Positions 28,511 through 37,024 of a stretch of DNA of 64,000 nt are shown here, one piece after another (position 1 is the stretch's first letter; every line of letters begins with the position of its first letter). This DNA comes from JBASEY01 sp964404285. GTDB lineage: Bacteria; CSSED10-310. Both the position numbers and the translations under genes were made by a program. The stretch is taken from contig CAYOJK010000005.1 of assembly GCA_964404285.1 (NCBI GenBank), forward strand, positions 122,471 through 186,470, written 5' to 3'. The notes under the pieces were generated by a model. The model saw only the letters and a program-made list of their open reading frames with translations. It was not told where the DNA came from and ran no database searches.

Positions 28511-29677
28511 ATGAAAATACTCTATTTGCAGTGCCAAGCCGGAATCAGTGGAGATATGTTTTTAGGGGCGTTATTGGATGCCGGATTGGATTTATCCAAA
28601 TTCAGAAATATGCTTCGGTCGGCAGGTATTGCTGATGATGAAGTCAATATTGAAAAAACTGTCAAAAAAGGCATTGCCGCAACATATGTTACGGTTACAC
28701 CACATGCGCATCGTCATTTACACGTGTCGGATATTCGGGATGCCATTTCAAATTCCGGATTGAAAGAAACTGTCATAAAAAGAGCGTTATCGGCTTTTGA
28801 ACGAATTGTGGCGGCAGAAGCGCAGGTGCATGGTGTGTCCATGGAAAACGTTCACCTTCACGAAGTGAGCGGCTTGGATACCATTGTTGATTTGTTGGGT
28901 GTTGCCTGGGGATTGGATGAATTGGGAATTGAAAAAATCTATTCAACGCCTTTGAATACCGGTTCCGGTACAGTGACTTTTTCGCACGGAGTCGTCCCGG
29001 TGCCTGCGCCGGCGACTGCGCTGATTCTGAAAGATATCCCGGTCATGGTCGATGGCTTGCCGGGTGAACGCACCACGCCGACAGGGGCAGCTCTGGCAGC
29101 AGAGTTTATAGACTCTTTCGATCCGCCTGGAAATCTGGTTCCGATTCAAATAGGTCATGGCGCTGGCGCCAGAGACGATGGTGATCGAGCTAATGTGTTG
29201 CGGGCGATAATCGGCGTTGTTGACGCAGAAAGCGGCGCATGCGATTTAAACGAGGAATCATTGATCATGTTGGAGACTGATATCGATGATGATACGCCGG
29301 AAATTCTGGGATACAGCTTTGAAAAACTGCTGGCGGTTGATGGTGTTCTGGATGTCACGATACTGGCAACACTGCGTAAAAAGGGTCGTCCAGGTCATCT
29401 GTTGCGAGTTTTGTGTAAAGATAAAGCCGTCAAAAATGCTCGGACGATTTTGTTTGCTGAAACCAGAACATTGGGAGTTCGGGAATTTCGAGTGTTGCGC
29501 ACGAGTGTCCCAAGAGACGTTAAAACGGTTGACACTCCGTGGGGATCGGTGCGGGTTACGTGTGCCGGCAAAACGATTTCTCCGGAATACGAAGATTGTC
29601 GCAAAATTGCCCTGGAGCATGGAATACCGTTGAAACAGATTTATCTTGCGGCACGATCAGCTTTGACCGGGTCGTAA
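28511..29677 (+). CDS. larC: Nickel pincer cofactor biosynthesis protein LarC (DUF111)
   Basis: LarC inserts nickel into the pincer cofactor of lactate racemase and other LarA-type racemases/epimerases. The protein (388 residues from the ATG at 28511, which follows GGAGGAA) shows the family opening YLQCQAGISGDMFLGALLDAG, the HLHEVSGLDTIVD block near residue 116, and GERTTPTGAA near 190. It is a single intact frame, unlike the Lactobacillus plantarum gene, where LarC needs a programmed frameshift. No larA, larB or larE is adjacent, so the apo-enzyme and the other cofactor steps must lie elsewhere or the gene serves another nickel enzyme. Confidence 0.92.
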   Translation: MKILYLQCQAGISGDMFLGALLDAGLDLSKFRNMLRSAGIADDEVNIEKTVKKGIAATYVTVTPHAHRHLHVSDIRDAISNSGLKETVIKRALSAFERIVAAEAQVHGVSMENVHLHEVSGLDTIVDLLGVAWGLDELGIEKIYSTPLNTGSGTVTFSHGVVPVPAPATALILKDIPVMVDGLPGERTTPTGAALAAEFIDSFDPPGNLVPIQIGHGAGARDDGDRANVLRAIIGVVDAESGACDLNEESLIMLETDIDDDTPEILGYSFEKLLAVDGVLDVTILATLRKKGRPGHLLRVLCKDKAVKNARTILFAETRTLGVREFRVLRTSVPRDVKTVDTPWGSVRVTCAGKTISPEYEDCRKIALEHGIPLKQIYLAARSALTGS

Positions 29678-29706
29678 AGCGTGAGCTTGAAATCACAACG
29701 CAGGTC

Positions 29707-30894
29707 TTAAGTATTTGGGAGCGCTGCAATACCGGGGAGTTCTTTACCCTCAAGATATTCTAAACTGGCCCCTCCACCGGTGGAAATATGGGTCATTTTG
29801 TCGGCCACACCTGCTTTTCTCATCGCTGACGCTGAATCACCGCCGCCGACAATGCTGATTGCATCGGATTCTGCTAACACACGAGCCAGCGTGAACGTTC
29901 CCGTGGAAAACTCAGGAATTTCGAACATGCCCATCGGCCCGTTCCAGATCACTGTTCCCGCTTTTTGCAAATAATGGCTATAGAGTTTGATGGTTTCCGG
30001 TCCGATATCGAATCCTTCCATATCAGGGGGAATAGTACCGGCTTCGACAATCCGATGAGGAACTCCAGGTTCAGGAAACGGAGCTATGACAGTGTCTAAC
30101 GGAAGTTGAAACAGCTTGTCGTTTTCTTCCGCCAGCAGAAGTATTTCGAGCGCGGTTTCGATTAGGTCATATTCAACAGGTGATTTTCCTATTTCGTTAC
30201 CCAGAGCTTTCATGAAGGTATAGGACATAGCGCCGCCGATCAGAATGCCATCGACTTTGGGGAGAAAGTTTTTTATCAACGCAAGCTTTCCGGACACTTT
30301 AGCGCCTCCTAGCAGTGCGTAAAGTGGTCTGCGTGGAAATTGGATGGCCGTATCGAGGTATTCCACTTCCTTTAAAATGAGGTGGCCGGCAGCAGATTCA
30401 GGAACGAGCGCCGGCAGGCCGACAATAGACGCATGAGCTCTATGGCAAGCTCCAAAGGCATTATTGATATAGACATCGATATGTTCTGCAAGAGCCTTTG
30501 CGAATACCGGATCATTCTTTTTTTCTCCTGCATGAAAGCGCAGGTTTTCTAATAGGAGAACATCGCCGTTTTGCATTTGGGATATCAACAGACCAACGGA
30601 TTCTCCTATACAGTCAGGAGCCAGGACAACCGGTCGATCGATCAATAGGGAAAGACGTTCAGCTATGGGTTTGAGGCTGAATGCCGGATTCGGTCCATTT
30701 TTTGGATCACCAAGATGAGACGCGAGTATCAACTTTCCGTTGTTCTCAATAACCGCACGAATCGAAGGTAATGCCGCTTGAATACGTTTGTCATCGGCAA
30801 CTTGCCCGTTTTGGATTGGAACATTGAAATCCACCCGCATAAAAACACGCTTACCCGTCATATTCAAATCATCCATGCTTCGCTTACCGGTCAT
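29707..30894 (-). CDS. pgk: Phosphoglycerate kinase
   Basis: Pgk interconverts 1,3-bisphosphoglycerate/ADP and 3-phosphoglycerate/ATP in glycolysis. The 395-residue length is typical of bacteria. The signature RVDFNVP near residue 20, the SHLGDP substrate loop near 60, ENLRFHAGEK near 115, the LLGGAKVSGKL nucleotide region near 198 and the glycine-rich VGGGDSASAM near 345 are all present. GGGAGG precedes the ATG at 30894. It lies 178 bases downstream of smpB on the same strand, so it may have its own promoter. It converges with larC across 29 bases. Confidence 0.97.
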   Translation of the reverse strand: MTGKRSMDDLNMTGKRVFMRVDFNVPIQNGQVADDKRIQAALPSIRAVIENNGKLILASHLGDPKNGPNPAFSLKPIAERLSLLIDRPVVLAPDCIGESVGLLISQMQNGDVLLLENLRFHAGEKKNDPVFAKALAEHIDVYINNAFGACHRAHASIVGLPALVPESAAGHLILKEVEYLDTAIQFPRRPLYALLGGAKVSGKLALIKNFLPKVDGILIGGAMSYTFMKALGNEIGKSPVEYDLIETALEILLLAEENDKLFQLPLDTVIAPFPEPGVPHRIVEAGTIPPDMEGFDIGPETIKLYSHYLQKAGTVIWNGPMGMFEIPEFSTGTFTLARVLAESDAISIVGGGDSASAMRKAGVADKMTHISTGGGASLEYLEGKELPGIAALPNT

Positions 30895-31072
30895 ACAAAC
30901 CTCCCTGGTTAAACGGTATCAAATCACCCGTTGAATTCGCCGAAAAAACAGGCTGTTCAACCTTGTCTTGGTCAGGACACAGTGTAATCGGATTCATCAA
31001 TGATGTCTATGCTGGAAAAAACCGGCTCGAGGACAAAAAATCCGGAAATTTAATGCTGATTTGCGAGTCATT

Positions 31073-31525
31073 TTAGTATTTGCGGAGTTCACGAGCCATG
31101 TCGCGCTGGATGTCACGCTCACGAATTAAACTGCGCTTGTCCGAATGCGTTCGGCCCTTGCCTAGTCCTAATAGCGCCTTCGCGATGCCTCGGTCATTGA
31201 AATATAATTTCAAAGGCACCAAAGTATATCCTCGCTCATTGATTTTGCCGATCAAACGACGAATTTCCGATTTTTTCATCAGCAGTTTACGCGGCCGTTC
31301 AGGGTCATGATTCATCTGATTACCATGAGAATAAGGGGCGATATGGCAGCCGACCAGGAATAATTCACCTCGAATGATCCTGGCATAAGAATCTTTCAAA
31401 TTAACGCCTCCGGCACGCAACGATTTTACTTCAGTGCCAACCAGGGCAATACCAGCCTCCCAAGTTGTTTCGATATCGTAATTACGACGCGCTTTTTTGT
31501 TTTCAGTAATAATTCGACCGCTCAT
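31073..31525 (-). CDS. smpB: SsrA (tmRNA)-binding protein
   Basis: SmpB carries tmRNA to stalled ribosomes for trans-translation. The 150-residue protein has the family opening with NKKARRNYDIETTWEAGI, then GTEVKSLRAGGVNLKDSYA and the basic C-terminal tail, including KGRTHSDKR. The start overlaps the cutA stop as ATGA. The tmRNA gene itself (ssrA) is not visible in this window. Confidence 0.96.
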   Translation of the reverse strand: MSGRIITENKKARRNYDIETTWEAGIALVGTEVKSLRAGGVNLKDSYARIIRGELFLVGCHIAPYSHGNQMNHDPERPRKLLMKKSEIRRLIGKINERGYTLVPLKLYFNDRGIAKALLGLGKGRTHSDKRSLIRERDIQRDMARELRKY

Positions 31526-31854
31526 AGCTTATCTTTGTAAACCCACTCATTCAGCCATTTCAAATAAGGTTCATGGCCGCCTGTTACAGGTGTGACCAGG
31601 ATTTCCGGCACGTCATAAGGGTGTAAAGTAGGTAAAATCTGTAAAAGGTGGTCAAGGTTGCTTCGGGCTGTTTTGATAATCAGCAGACATTCATCATCAT
31701 CGCAGATTTCGCCGTCCCAATGGTAAATAGATCGAATTTTCGGCACGATTTGAACGCATCGTCCCAATCGGGATTCGACGATCCGACGGGCGAGTTCCGC
31801 TGCTAGTGTTTCGCTACCGACCGTCGTGGTAACCATGTAAAAATCTGTCTGCAT
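31522..31854 (-). CDS. cutA: Divalent cation tolerance protein CutA
   Basis: A 110-residue CutA1-type protein, which in known structures forms a very stable trimer with a ferredoxin-like fold. Family features are the TTVGSETLAAELARRIVE front, VPKIRSIYHWDGEI in the middle and HPYDVPEILVTPV near the end. AGGAG precedes the ATG. Its link to copper tolerance comes from E. coli; the molecular function remains uncertain. It is coupled to smpB by a four-base overlap. Confidence 0.93.
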   Translation of the reverse strand: MQTDFYMVTTTVGSETLAAELARRIVESRLGRCVQIVPKIRSIYHWDGEICDDDECLLIIKTARSNLDHLLQILPTLHPYDVPEILVTPVTGGHEPYLKWLNEWVYKDKL

Positions 31855-32244
31855 CGAGTGGCTCCTTTGTATAAACAGCGTTTAAACAGCTTAAAAACAA
31901 TATCATGAGCGGATAGTGGGCTCAAGCTTATAGCCCCAATAAATTTATTTCGCTCTTGTTTTTCGAGTCAGCTTAAAGCAAAGCGCGATCTTCGAGCACG
32001 GTTCCCTGTTCGCGTTCATTCGGGGTTCTTCCCCAAAAACTCTAAATACTGAAATCTAACACTTGGTGATTGGATATCGGAAATTGGAATCTCCCGCGAG
32101 CATCCTCCGTTGCGCTTATGAATGATTATAATCTATGATATTTGGGCAAAAGGACGCCGATCGACGACTCATATTACAGTGATGCGATCGAAAATCGGTA
32201 AAAAAATGTTCCGGTCCAGTAGAACAGGAAGGAATTTCGCGACG
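31855..32244. other. Intergenic region with degenerate dispersed repeat
   Basis: This 390-base stretch separates the divergent cutA and nucleotide-sugar dehydrogenase genes. It holds no convincing gene; an in-frame extension of the dehydrogenase back to 32122 lacks family similarity. At 32045-32066 it contains the 22-base motif that recurs near 42.1, 42.4 and 58.7 kb. A GC-rich hairpin-like stretch precedes it. Promoters for both flanking genes should lie here, but none is strong enough to mark. Confidence 0.6.
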
Positions 32245-33570
32245 ATGGAATGGAAAGATTTATACAATCGCCTCTTGGCGAGAGAAGAAAAAATTTGTGT
32301 TGTCGGTCTTGGGTATGTGGGTTTACCTTTAGCCATACATCTTAGTGAGCATTACAGCGTTGTCGGATATGATTCCGATCGAGAGCGGATAGCCGGGCTT
32401 CTGGAAGGAAAAGATATTACAGGGGAGATAGACACGGAAAGCCTGCAAAATGCTCCGATCATGTTTTCATCAGACTCGTCTGTTATCTCCTATTGTCGTC
32501 TTGTTATCATCACGGTTCCAACCCCTATTAATTCGTTTAAATTACCGGATCTTTCGCCGGTGCTATCAGCCACACGGGTTGTCGGTCAAAATATGATGAA
32601 AAACAGTGTAATCGTGTACGAATCGACTGTTTATCCTGGTGTGACGGAAGATGAGTGTGTTCCGATTCTTGAACAGGAAAGTGGGCTTCAGCATTTAACG
32701 GATTTTTTTGTTGGCTATTCGCCGGAACGAGTGAATCCGGGAGATAAGCTGCATACGATTGATAAAATTATCAAAGTTGTGTCTGGTGACACGCCGGAAA
32801 CCTGTAAATTCTTGGCCGAAGTCTATGGCCGAGTGATAACGGCCGGTATTCATTATTCGCCGGATATTAAAACTGCCGAAGCGGCAAAAGTCATAGAAAA
32901 CACACAGCGGGATTTAAATATTGCCCTTATGAATGAATTAGCGTTGATTTTTGGTATGATGGGCATCGATACTCACGATGTTTTGGATGCAGCGGCCACT
33001 AAGTGGAATTTTATACGGTTCGAACCAGGCCTTGTCGGAGGTCATTGTATCGGTGTCGATCCTTACTATCTGACTTATAAAGCGGAAAGCCTTGGATATC
33101 GCCCGGAGGTCATACTCGCCGGCCGACGTATCAACGATTCAATGGGGAAATTCATAGCGGAAAAAACCGTTAAGCTTCTCATACAAGCCGGAAAAGCCGT
33201 TCAAGGAAGTAAAATCCTGATTATGGGTTTGACGTTCAAAGAAAATATAAATGATATCAGGAATTCACGAGTCATCGATATTGTTAAAGAATTACGTGAA
33301 TATGAAACTGATGTCACCGTTTGGGACCCTCATGCAGACAGAGATGATGTCAAAAAGGAGTATCATCTTGATCTGATTGAAACACCTGAAGAGAAAGCTC
33401 CGTATGATGCCGTTATCATTGCGGTAAAACATAAAAAAGTTATTCAACAGTGGTCTTTAGAAAACCTTGCGACTATTTGTTGCCGAATAGGGCCAGTGTT
33501 GGTTGATGTCAAAAGTCTTTTTAAAAAGAAAGATGCAAAAAAATTCAATTTTACGCATTGGAGACTTTGA
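32245..33570 (+). CDS. UDP-sugar 6-dehydrogenase (nucleotide sugar dehydrogenase, WbpA/TviB/WbpO type)
   Basis: A UDP-glucose/GDP-mannose dehydrogenase family enzyme. It oxidises the C6 alcohol of a UDP-sugar to a uronate in two NAD steps. The N-terminal NAD motif is CVVGLGYVGLPLA near residue 14; the catalytic Cys lies in PGLVGGHCIGVDPYYL near 275; KVIENTQRDLNIALMNEL and GLTFKENINDIRNS are further family blocks. I chose the ATG at 32245, which follows GGAAGGA and gives 441 residues; the upstream in-frame part is intergenic repeat DNA. The pattern is closest to UDP-GlcNAc/GalNAc dehydrogenases. With the WbpD-like gene at 34.6 kb it suggests synthesis of a diacetamido-uronate sugar, though the intermediate enzymes are not here. 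Confidence 0.9.
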   Translation: MEWKDLYNRLLAREEKICVVGLGYVGLPLAIHLSEHYSVVGYDSDRERIAGLLEGKDITGEIDTESLQNAPIMFSSDSSVISYCRLVIITVPTPINSFKLPDLSPVLSATRVVGQNMMKNSVIVYESTVYPGVTEDECVPILEQESGLQHLTDFFVGYSPERVNPGDKLHTIDKIIKVVSGDTPETCKFLAEVYGRVITAGIHYSPDIKTAEAAKVIENTQRDLNIALMNELALIFGMMGIDTHDVLDAAATKWNFIRFEPGLVGGHCIGVDPYYLTYKAESLGYRPEVILAGRRINDSMGKFIAEKTVKLLIQAGKAVQGSKILIMGLTFKENINDIRNSRVIDIVKELREYETDVTVWDPHADRDDVKKEYHLDLIETPEEKAPYDAVIIAVKHKKVIQQWSLENLATICCRIGPVLVDVKSLFKKKDAKKFNFTHWRL

Positions 33571-33660
33571 AACACTCGCTATTCAAAACACAAAAAATAT
33601 AACCACTGCATATAAAGAAGACCTGTGTTGAGACTTGCAAAGAGGCTGTAAAGATCGATA

Positions 33661-33688
33661 TTGCATCCTAAGGTTTTATGGCTATAAT
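33661..33688 (+). promoter_or_regulatory. Candidate sigma-70-type promoter for the lipoprotein gene
   Basis: A perfect -10 hexamer TATAAT (33683-33688) lies 16 bases downstream of TTGCAT (33661-33666). The predicted start of transcription would leave a leader of about 60 bases before the ATG at 33753, which has AAGGAAGGAGA as ribosome site. Confidence 0.5.
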
Positions 33689-33752
33689 TCTATCGAAGAT
33701 GAAAAACGATAATGGATTAAGTGAAAAACAAGGATAAAGGAAGGAGATAACA

Positions 33753-34487
33753 ATGAAAAGTTTCGCAAAACTAGTTTTTATAGCGGTGATCGTCAGTATG
33801 ATCGGTATGGGTTGTGGTCCTAGTGAGCAGAAAACTGTTAGCAAGCAGGATGAGGTTCAAAAAGAAAAGCCTGTAGACACACTGAAAAGAGATGAAGCAA
33901 TGAGAGAAAAAGCAGATTTATCCAAGACCCAAAAATCTGTCTCGGATGTTGCATCACTAACAAAAACCGACAAAATGGAATTGACTTCGGATGTTGCCGT
34001 AAAAGGTGGAGTAGAAGAAAAGCCAAAGGAAGGGGATGTCTTTAAGAAAACCAGTGGTATGGACTGGAGAGTGACACCTGAAAAACGTGCCGTTATCGAG
34101 AAGGAGATACCCGAGGCAAAGGGCTTTGTTGAGAGCGCTCCCATTATCGAGAAAATAATAGCAGGAGATATCAAAAACAAAGATGAACGAGTGAAGCTGT
34201 TTTTGGAAGTCGCTAAAGATAAATATATCTATTTTGCCGCTCTAACCAATCCCAATCCTTTCAATGATAATGCCAGCCTGAATATTATTTTTGGCGAAGG
34301 CGCCTTGACTCCTGATTTTATGATGGTGCAACTGCGGAACCCCCAAAATTATGACCACCAAAAATATATGTCGATGTACGGAGGCACGGGTTATGTGACG
34401 GCCTTTGTCGGTAAACTTGGGGAGAAGAATGGAAATCTTGAACTCGATCCTGTTTATGATGTGTTTCTACCGGGTTATTTAAGATAA
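33753..34487 (+). CDS. Putative lipoprotein of unknown function
   Basis: A 244-residue protein with a lipoprotein signal peptide ending in the lipobox IGMGC (Cys near residue 21). Residues 25-100 are Lys/Glu-rich, low complexity and probably disordered. The C-terminal 140 residues look folded (YIYFAALTNPNPFNDNAS, FIVQL-like strands, then YMSMYGGTGYVTAFVG), with no family I recognise. It has its own candidate promoter and sits between two nucleotide-sugar genes. It should be attached to the inner or outer membrane by its acylated cysteine. Confidence 0.75.
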   Translation: MKSFAKLVFIAVIVSMIGMGCGPSEQKTVSKQDEVQKEKPVDTLKRDEAMREKADLSKTQKSVSDVASLTKTDKMELTSDVAVKGGVEEKPKEGDVFKKTSGMDWRVTPEKRAVIEKEIPEAKGFVESAPIIEKIIAGDIKNKDERVKLFLEVAKDKYIYFAALTNPNPFNDNASLNIIFGEGALTPDFMMVQLRNPQNYDHQKYMSMYGGTGYVTAFVGKLGEKNGNLELDPVYDVFLPGYLR

Positions 34488-34504
34488 TTATTAATAAACA
34501 ATAA

Positions 34505-34645
34505 CGCTTCATATATCGTCCTGAAACAGCTCCGTCGTCGGCAAATATTGAAGCGATGTGCCTGACTTTGAAAAGTGGTTATGGCATGATGGTTGCCTTC
34601 AGGATTCTACCGGAAATGCCCGAAGAAGATGGTGTGAAATTTTAG
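34505..34645 (+). pseudogene. Possible small coding remnant abutting the WbpD-like gene
   Basis: A 46-codon open stretch between a TAA at 34502 and a TAG at 34643-34645 reads like protein (for example TLKSGYGMMVAFRILPEM), and its stop directly abuts the GTG start of the next gene. An ATG at 34557 could start a 29-residue peptide. This may be the tail of a lost upstream gene, such as an oxidoreductase of the sugar pathway, or chance. I recognise no family. Confidence 0.25.
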
Positions 34646-35245
34646 GTGTATTTTAAACACGAAAGCGCGTACGTCGATGAACCCTGTCTGATTGGTAAGG
34701 GAACGAAAATCTGGCATTTCACCCATATCATGCGCGACGTCGTTATCGGTGAAAACTGTGTTTTCGGCCAAAACTGCTTCGTTGCATCAAATGTACAAAT
34801 CGGATCCCATGTCAAAGTGCAGAATAATGTCTCGATTTATACAGGTACCGTCATTGAAGATGACGTGTTTTTGGGGCCTTCGTGTGTGCTGACCAATGTC
34901 ACTTACCCCAGGTCAAAAATAAGCAGACATGATCATTTTGAGAAAATTTTGTTGAAAAAAGGCTGTACTATCGGCGCCAATGCGACGATTATCTGTGGGA
35001 TCGCCATAGGGCGATATGCATTTGTGGCTGCTGGAGCTGTTGTAACACGCGATGTGCCCGATTACGCATTAATTATCGGTGTACCGGGAATTAGAACAGG
35101 CTGGGTCGGCCGACACGGCCTGCCACTGTCAATACCAGATAATGATGGAATCATGGTCTGTCCTGAAAGCGGTTTAAGATACCAAGAAATCCAAAAGGAT
35201 GTCATTAGATGTATCGATATCGATGAAGAAGTCGATAGGCGCTAA
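34646..35245 (+). CDS. Left-handed beta-helix acetyltransferase (WbpD-like)
   Basis: A 199-residue hexapeptide-repeat acyltransferase. Repeats such as CLIGKGTKIWHFTHI, VVIGENCVFGQNCFV and CTIGANATIICGIAIGRYA build the beta-helix, and GWVGRHG plus CPESGLRY near the C-terminus are typical of the WbpD group. WbpD acetylates the 3-amino group of UDP-2-acetamido-3-amino-2,3-dideoxyglucuronate. The start is GTG at 34646. The last four bases overlap the stop of the convergent protease gene. Together with the dehydrogenase at 32.2 kb it points to a 2,3-diacetamido uronate in surface glycan; the aminotransferase and oxidoreductase steps are missing here. Confidence 0.85.
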   Translation: MYFKHESAYVDEPCLIGKGTKIWHFTHIMRDVVIGENCVFGQNCFVASNVQIGSHVKVQNNVSIYTGTVIEDDVFLGPSCVLTNVTYPRSKISRHDHFEKILLKKGCTIGANATIICGIAIGRYAFVAAGAVVTRDVPDYALIIGVPGIRTGWVGRHGLPLSIPDNDGIMVCPESGLRYQEIQKDVIRCIDIDEEVDRR

Positions 35246-36930
35246 TCCACACAGGTCGCCGCGCCTAAACTTGTCAAGAAAATTTGTTGCGCATCTTCTG
35301 ATGAGACCATACCGTCGCCGTTGCAGTCCGCGGCACACTCTTCAAGATAAGTTGGGGAGTATTGAGCGATTGCAATCAGAAAAGTTAATTGTGCATCCGC
35401 AGTTGATACGGCGCCGTCAAAATTGACATCGCCATCATTGATGCAATCGGGTGTCGGGGTATTACTCGGGACGGGGGTCGGCGTCGGCTCGAGCTGGAAA
35501 ATATCGTGAAGCAATAATTCAGCCAGGTTCGGTCGTGGACCGATGTATTTAGTGACGGGACTCGGTTGAGGAGCGCCGGTTTCAGTTATGGCGGCTCGTA
35601 GTGTAATGGGATCAAGAACATCTCCTCCTGTCAGTTCTTTATAAATAGACTGGGCGAGACAGCAAACACCTACCACGATAGGCGATGCTCCTGATGTGCC
35701 ACCGAAATCAGACGTATAATAATAATCTTCGCCGCTTGCTGAATAAAGATCCCCGTAGCCGGTTGTAGTGATTTCAGAACCCCAACCGTTCGCATCCATA
35801 CGTGAACCGTAATTCGTGAACCACTCAGGATTCATGGTGTTCGGAGTTCCAGCTCCAACCATAATAGCCAAAGAATCTCTGCTGGATCGATCGAATTTGC
35901 CCTGGTAGATCTGAGCATCGAGGTTGGTCGAACCGTTTCCACCGGCTTCAACACAGATGCGTCCTTGTGCGGTTGAATTGGCAATGGCATCATAATTTGC
36001 CTGCCACCATTCCATAGGGATGTAATCGCCGCCGGGACCCGGAGCATGCAACTCGATCAGCCAGATATCCCCAGGCTCGAGGGCGGCGGATGCTGTGTCA
36101 AAATAAGGACCGACTGCATCAGGCCAGTCATCTTCATCTATCGCCTGACTGCCGACCTCGGTTAAAGGCGCAATCCCTGTTATACCATAAGCATTTTCAA
36201 CACCAGCTATTATACCCATGACGGCAGTTCCATGATCGCGGTAGTCTTGCCATTGTGACTGAACGCCGCCCTGATAAAAAGGTGTCGGCAGATCGTTATG
36301 AGTCCAGCGCCAAGCCAGCTCCACATCAATCATTCGGACGTTTTCTCCGCGACCGCCCGGGTAGGATCGAGCAGCGGCAATATCGACACCAACCGGGGAT
36401 GCATTCAAATATCCCTGGTATTGAACATAAGAAGGAGGTTGAATGCTGTGCTGAATCGATGATGGCATAAAGGCAAGCTGAGGAATCGGTTCTGGATAGA
36501 CGCATTCCACGATATCCAACCCATTCAAATCAACCAATAACTGTTTTGCTGTTTCTTTATCGGGTGGCCCAAAAGCGAAATACAGGTTCAAATCTGCTAG
36601 CTGACGGCCAATCCGTTGCTCTCCAAGCCGTTTTTCTTCTTCATAAGTCAATTCAGGACGACGAAAAAGACGTTCATATCGAACTGAGGGATACCGTGAT
36701 AAAAGCTCTGAAAGTTCAGTCAAATCACTGTTGTTTTTTGAGATAAAATCATTGTGACGTAAGCGTATCCCGGTATCTTCACGAAATTTGACAACTAATA
36801 GATTCCAACGATCACAATCGCGGATTTCTGGAAACGACGGTTTTGTGAATTCCACACGTGGAAACAGCGCAAAACTCAATGATGAAGACATTAATCCGAA
36901 AATAACACCGACAAATATAAGACGTTTCAT
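35242..36930 (-). CDS. Secreted subtilisin-like (S8) protease with C-terminal dockerin-like domain
   Basis: 562 residues. A signal peptide (1-21) is followed by a long N-terminal pro-region, then the S8 catalytic domain with the Asp in MIDVELAW near residue 202, the His in DHGTAVMGI near 232 and the Ser in GTSGASPIVVG near 417. A short Thr/Pro linker (TPTPVPSNTPTP) leads to a dockerin-like end: two EF-hand loops, DVNFDGAVSTAD and DCNGDGMVSSED, each followed by a helix, and a final pair of cysteines. Closely similar tails end the proteins at 51.3 and 53.4 kb. AAAGGA precedes the ATG. The enzyme should act outside the cell, perhaps held there by its tail. Confidence 0.9.
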   Translation of the reverse strand: MKRLIFVGVIFGLMSSSLSFALFPRVEFTKPSFPEIRDCDRWNLLVVKFREDTGIRLRHNDFISKNNSDLTELSELLSRYPSVRYERLFRRPELTYEEEKRLGEQRIGRQLADLNLYFAFGPPDKETAKQLLVDLNGLDIVECVYPEPIPQLAFMPSSIQHSIQPPSYVQYQGYLNASPVGVDIAAARSYPGGRGENVRMIDVELAWRWTHNDLPTPFYQGGVQSQWQDYRDHGTAVMGIIAGVENAYGITGIAPLTEVGSQAIDEDDWPDAVGPYFDTASAALEPGDIWLIELHAPGPGGDYIPMEWWQANYDAIANSTAQGRICVEAGGNGSTNLDAQIYQGKFDRSSRDSLAIMVGAGTPNTMNPEWFTNYGSRMDANGWGSEITTTGYGDLYSASGEDYYYTSDFGGTSGASPIVVGVCCLAQSIYKELTGGDVLDPITLRAAITETGAPQPSPVTKYIGPRPNLAELLLHDIFQLEPTPTPVPSNTPTPDCINDGDVNFDGAVSTADAQLTFLIAIAQYSPTYLEECAADCNGDGMVSSEDAQQIFLTSLGAATCVD

Positions 36931-37024
36931 AAGAATCCTTTCTTATAGTGAATGCAATGTCGCATAAAAGACTATTTAGGAAAGCGACAGTCAGTATTGA
37001 CTGATTGGCTTTTCAGAATAACTA

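Noticed and set aside
28511..29677. Programmed frameshift in larC
   Set aside because: The gene is a single open frame of normal LarC length, so no frameshift is needed.
32122..32244. N-terminal extension of the nucleotide-sugar dehydrogenase
   Set aside because: The extra 41 residues are encoded by intergenic DNA and the ATG at 32245 has the ribosome site and the family N-terminus.
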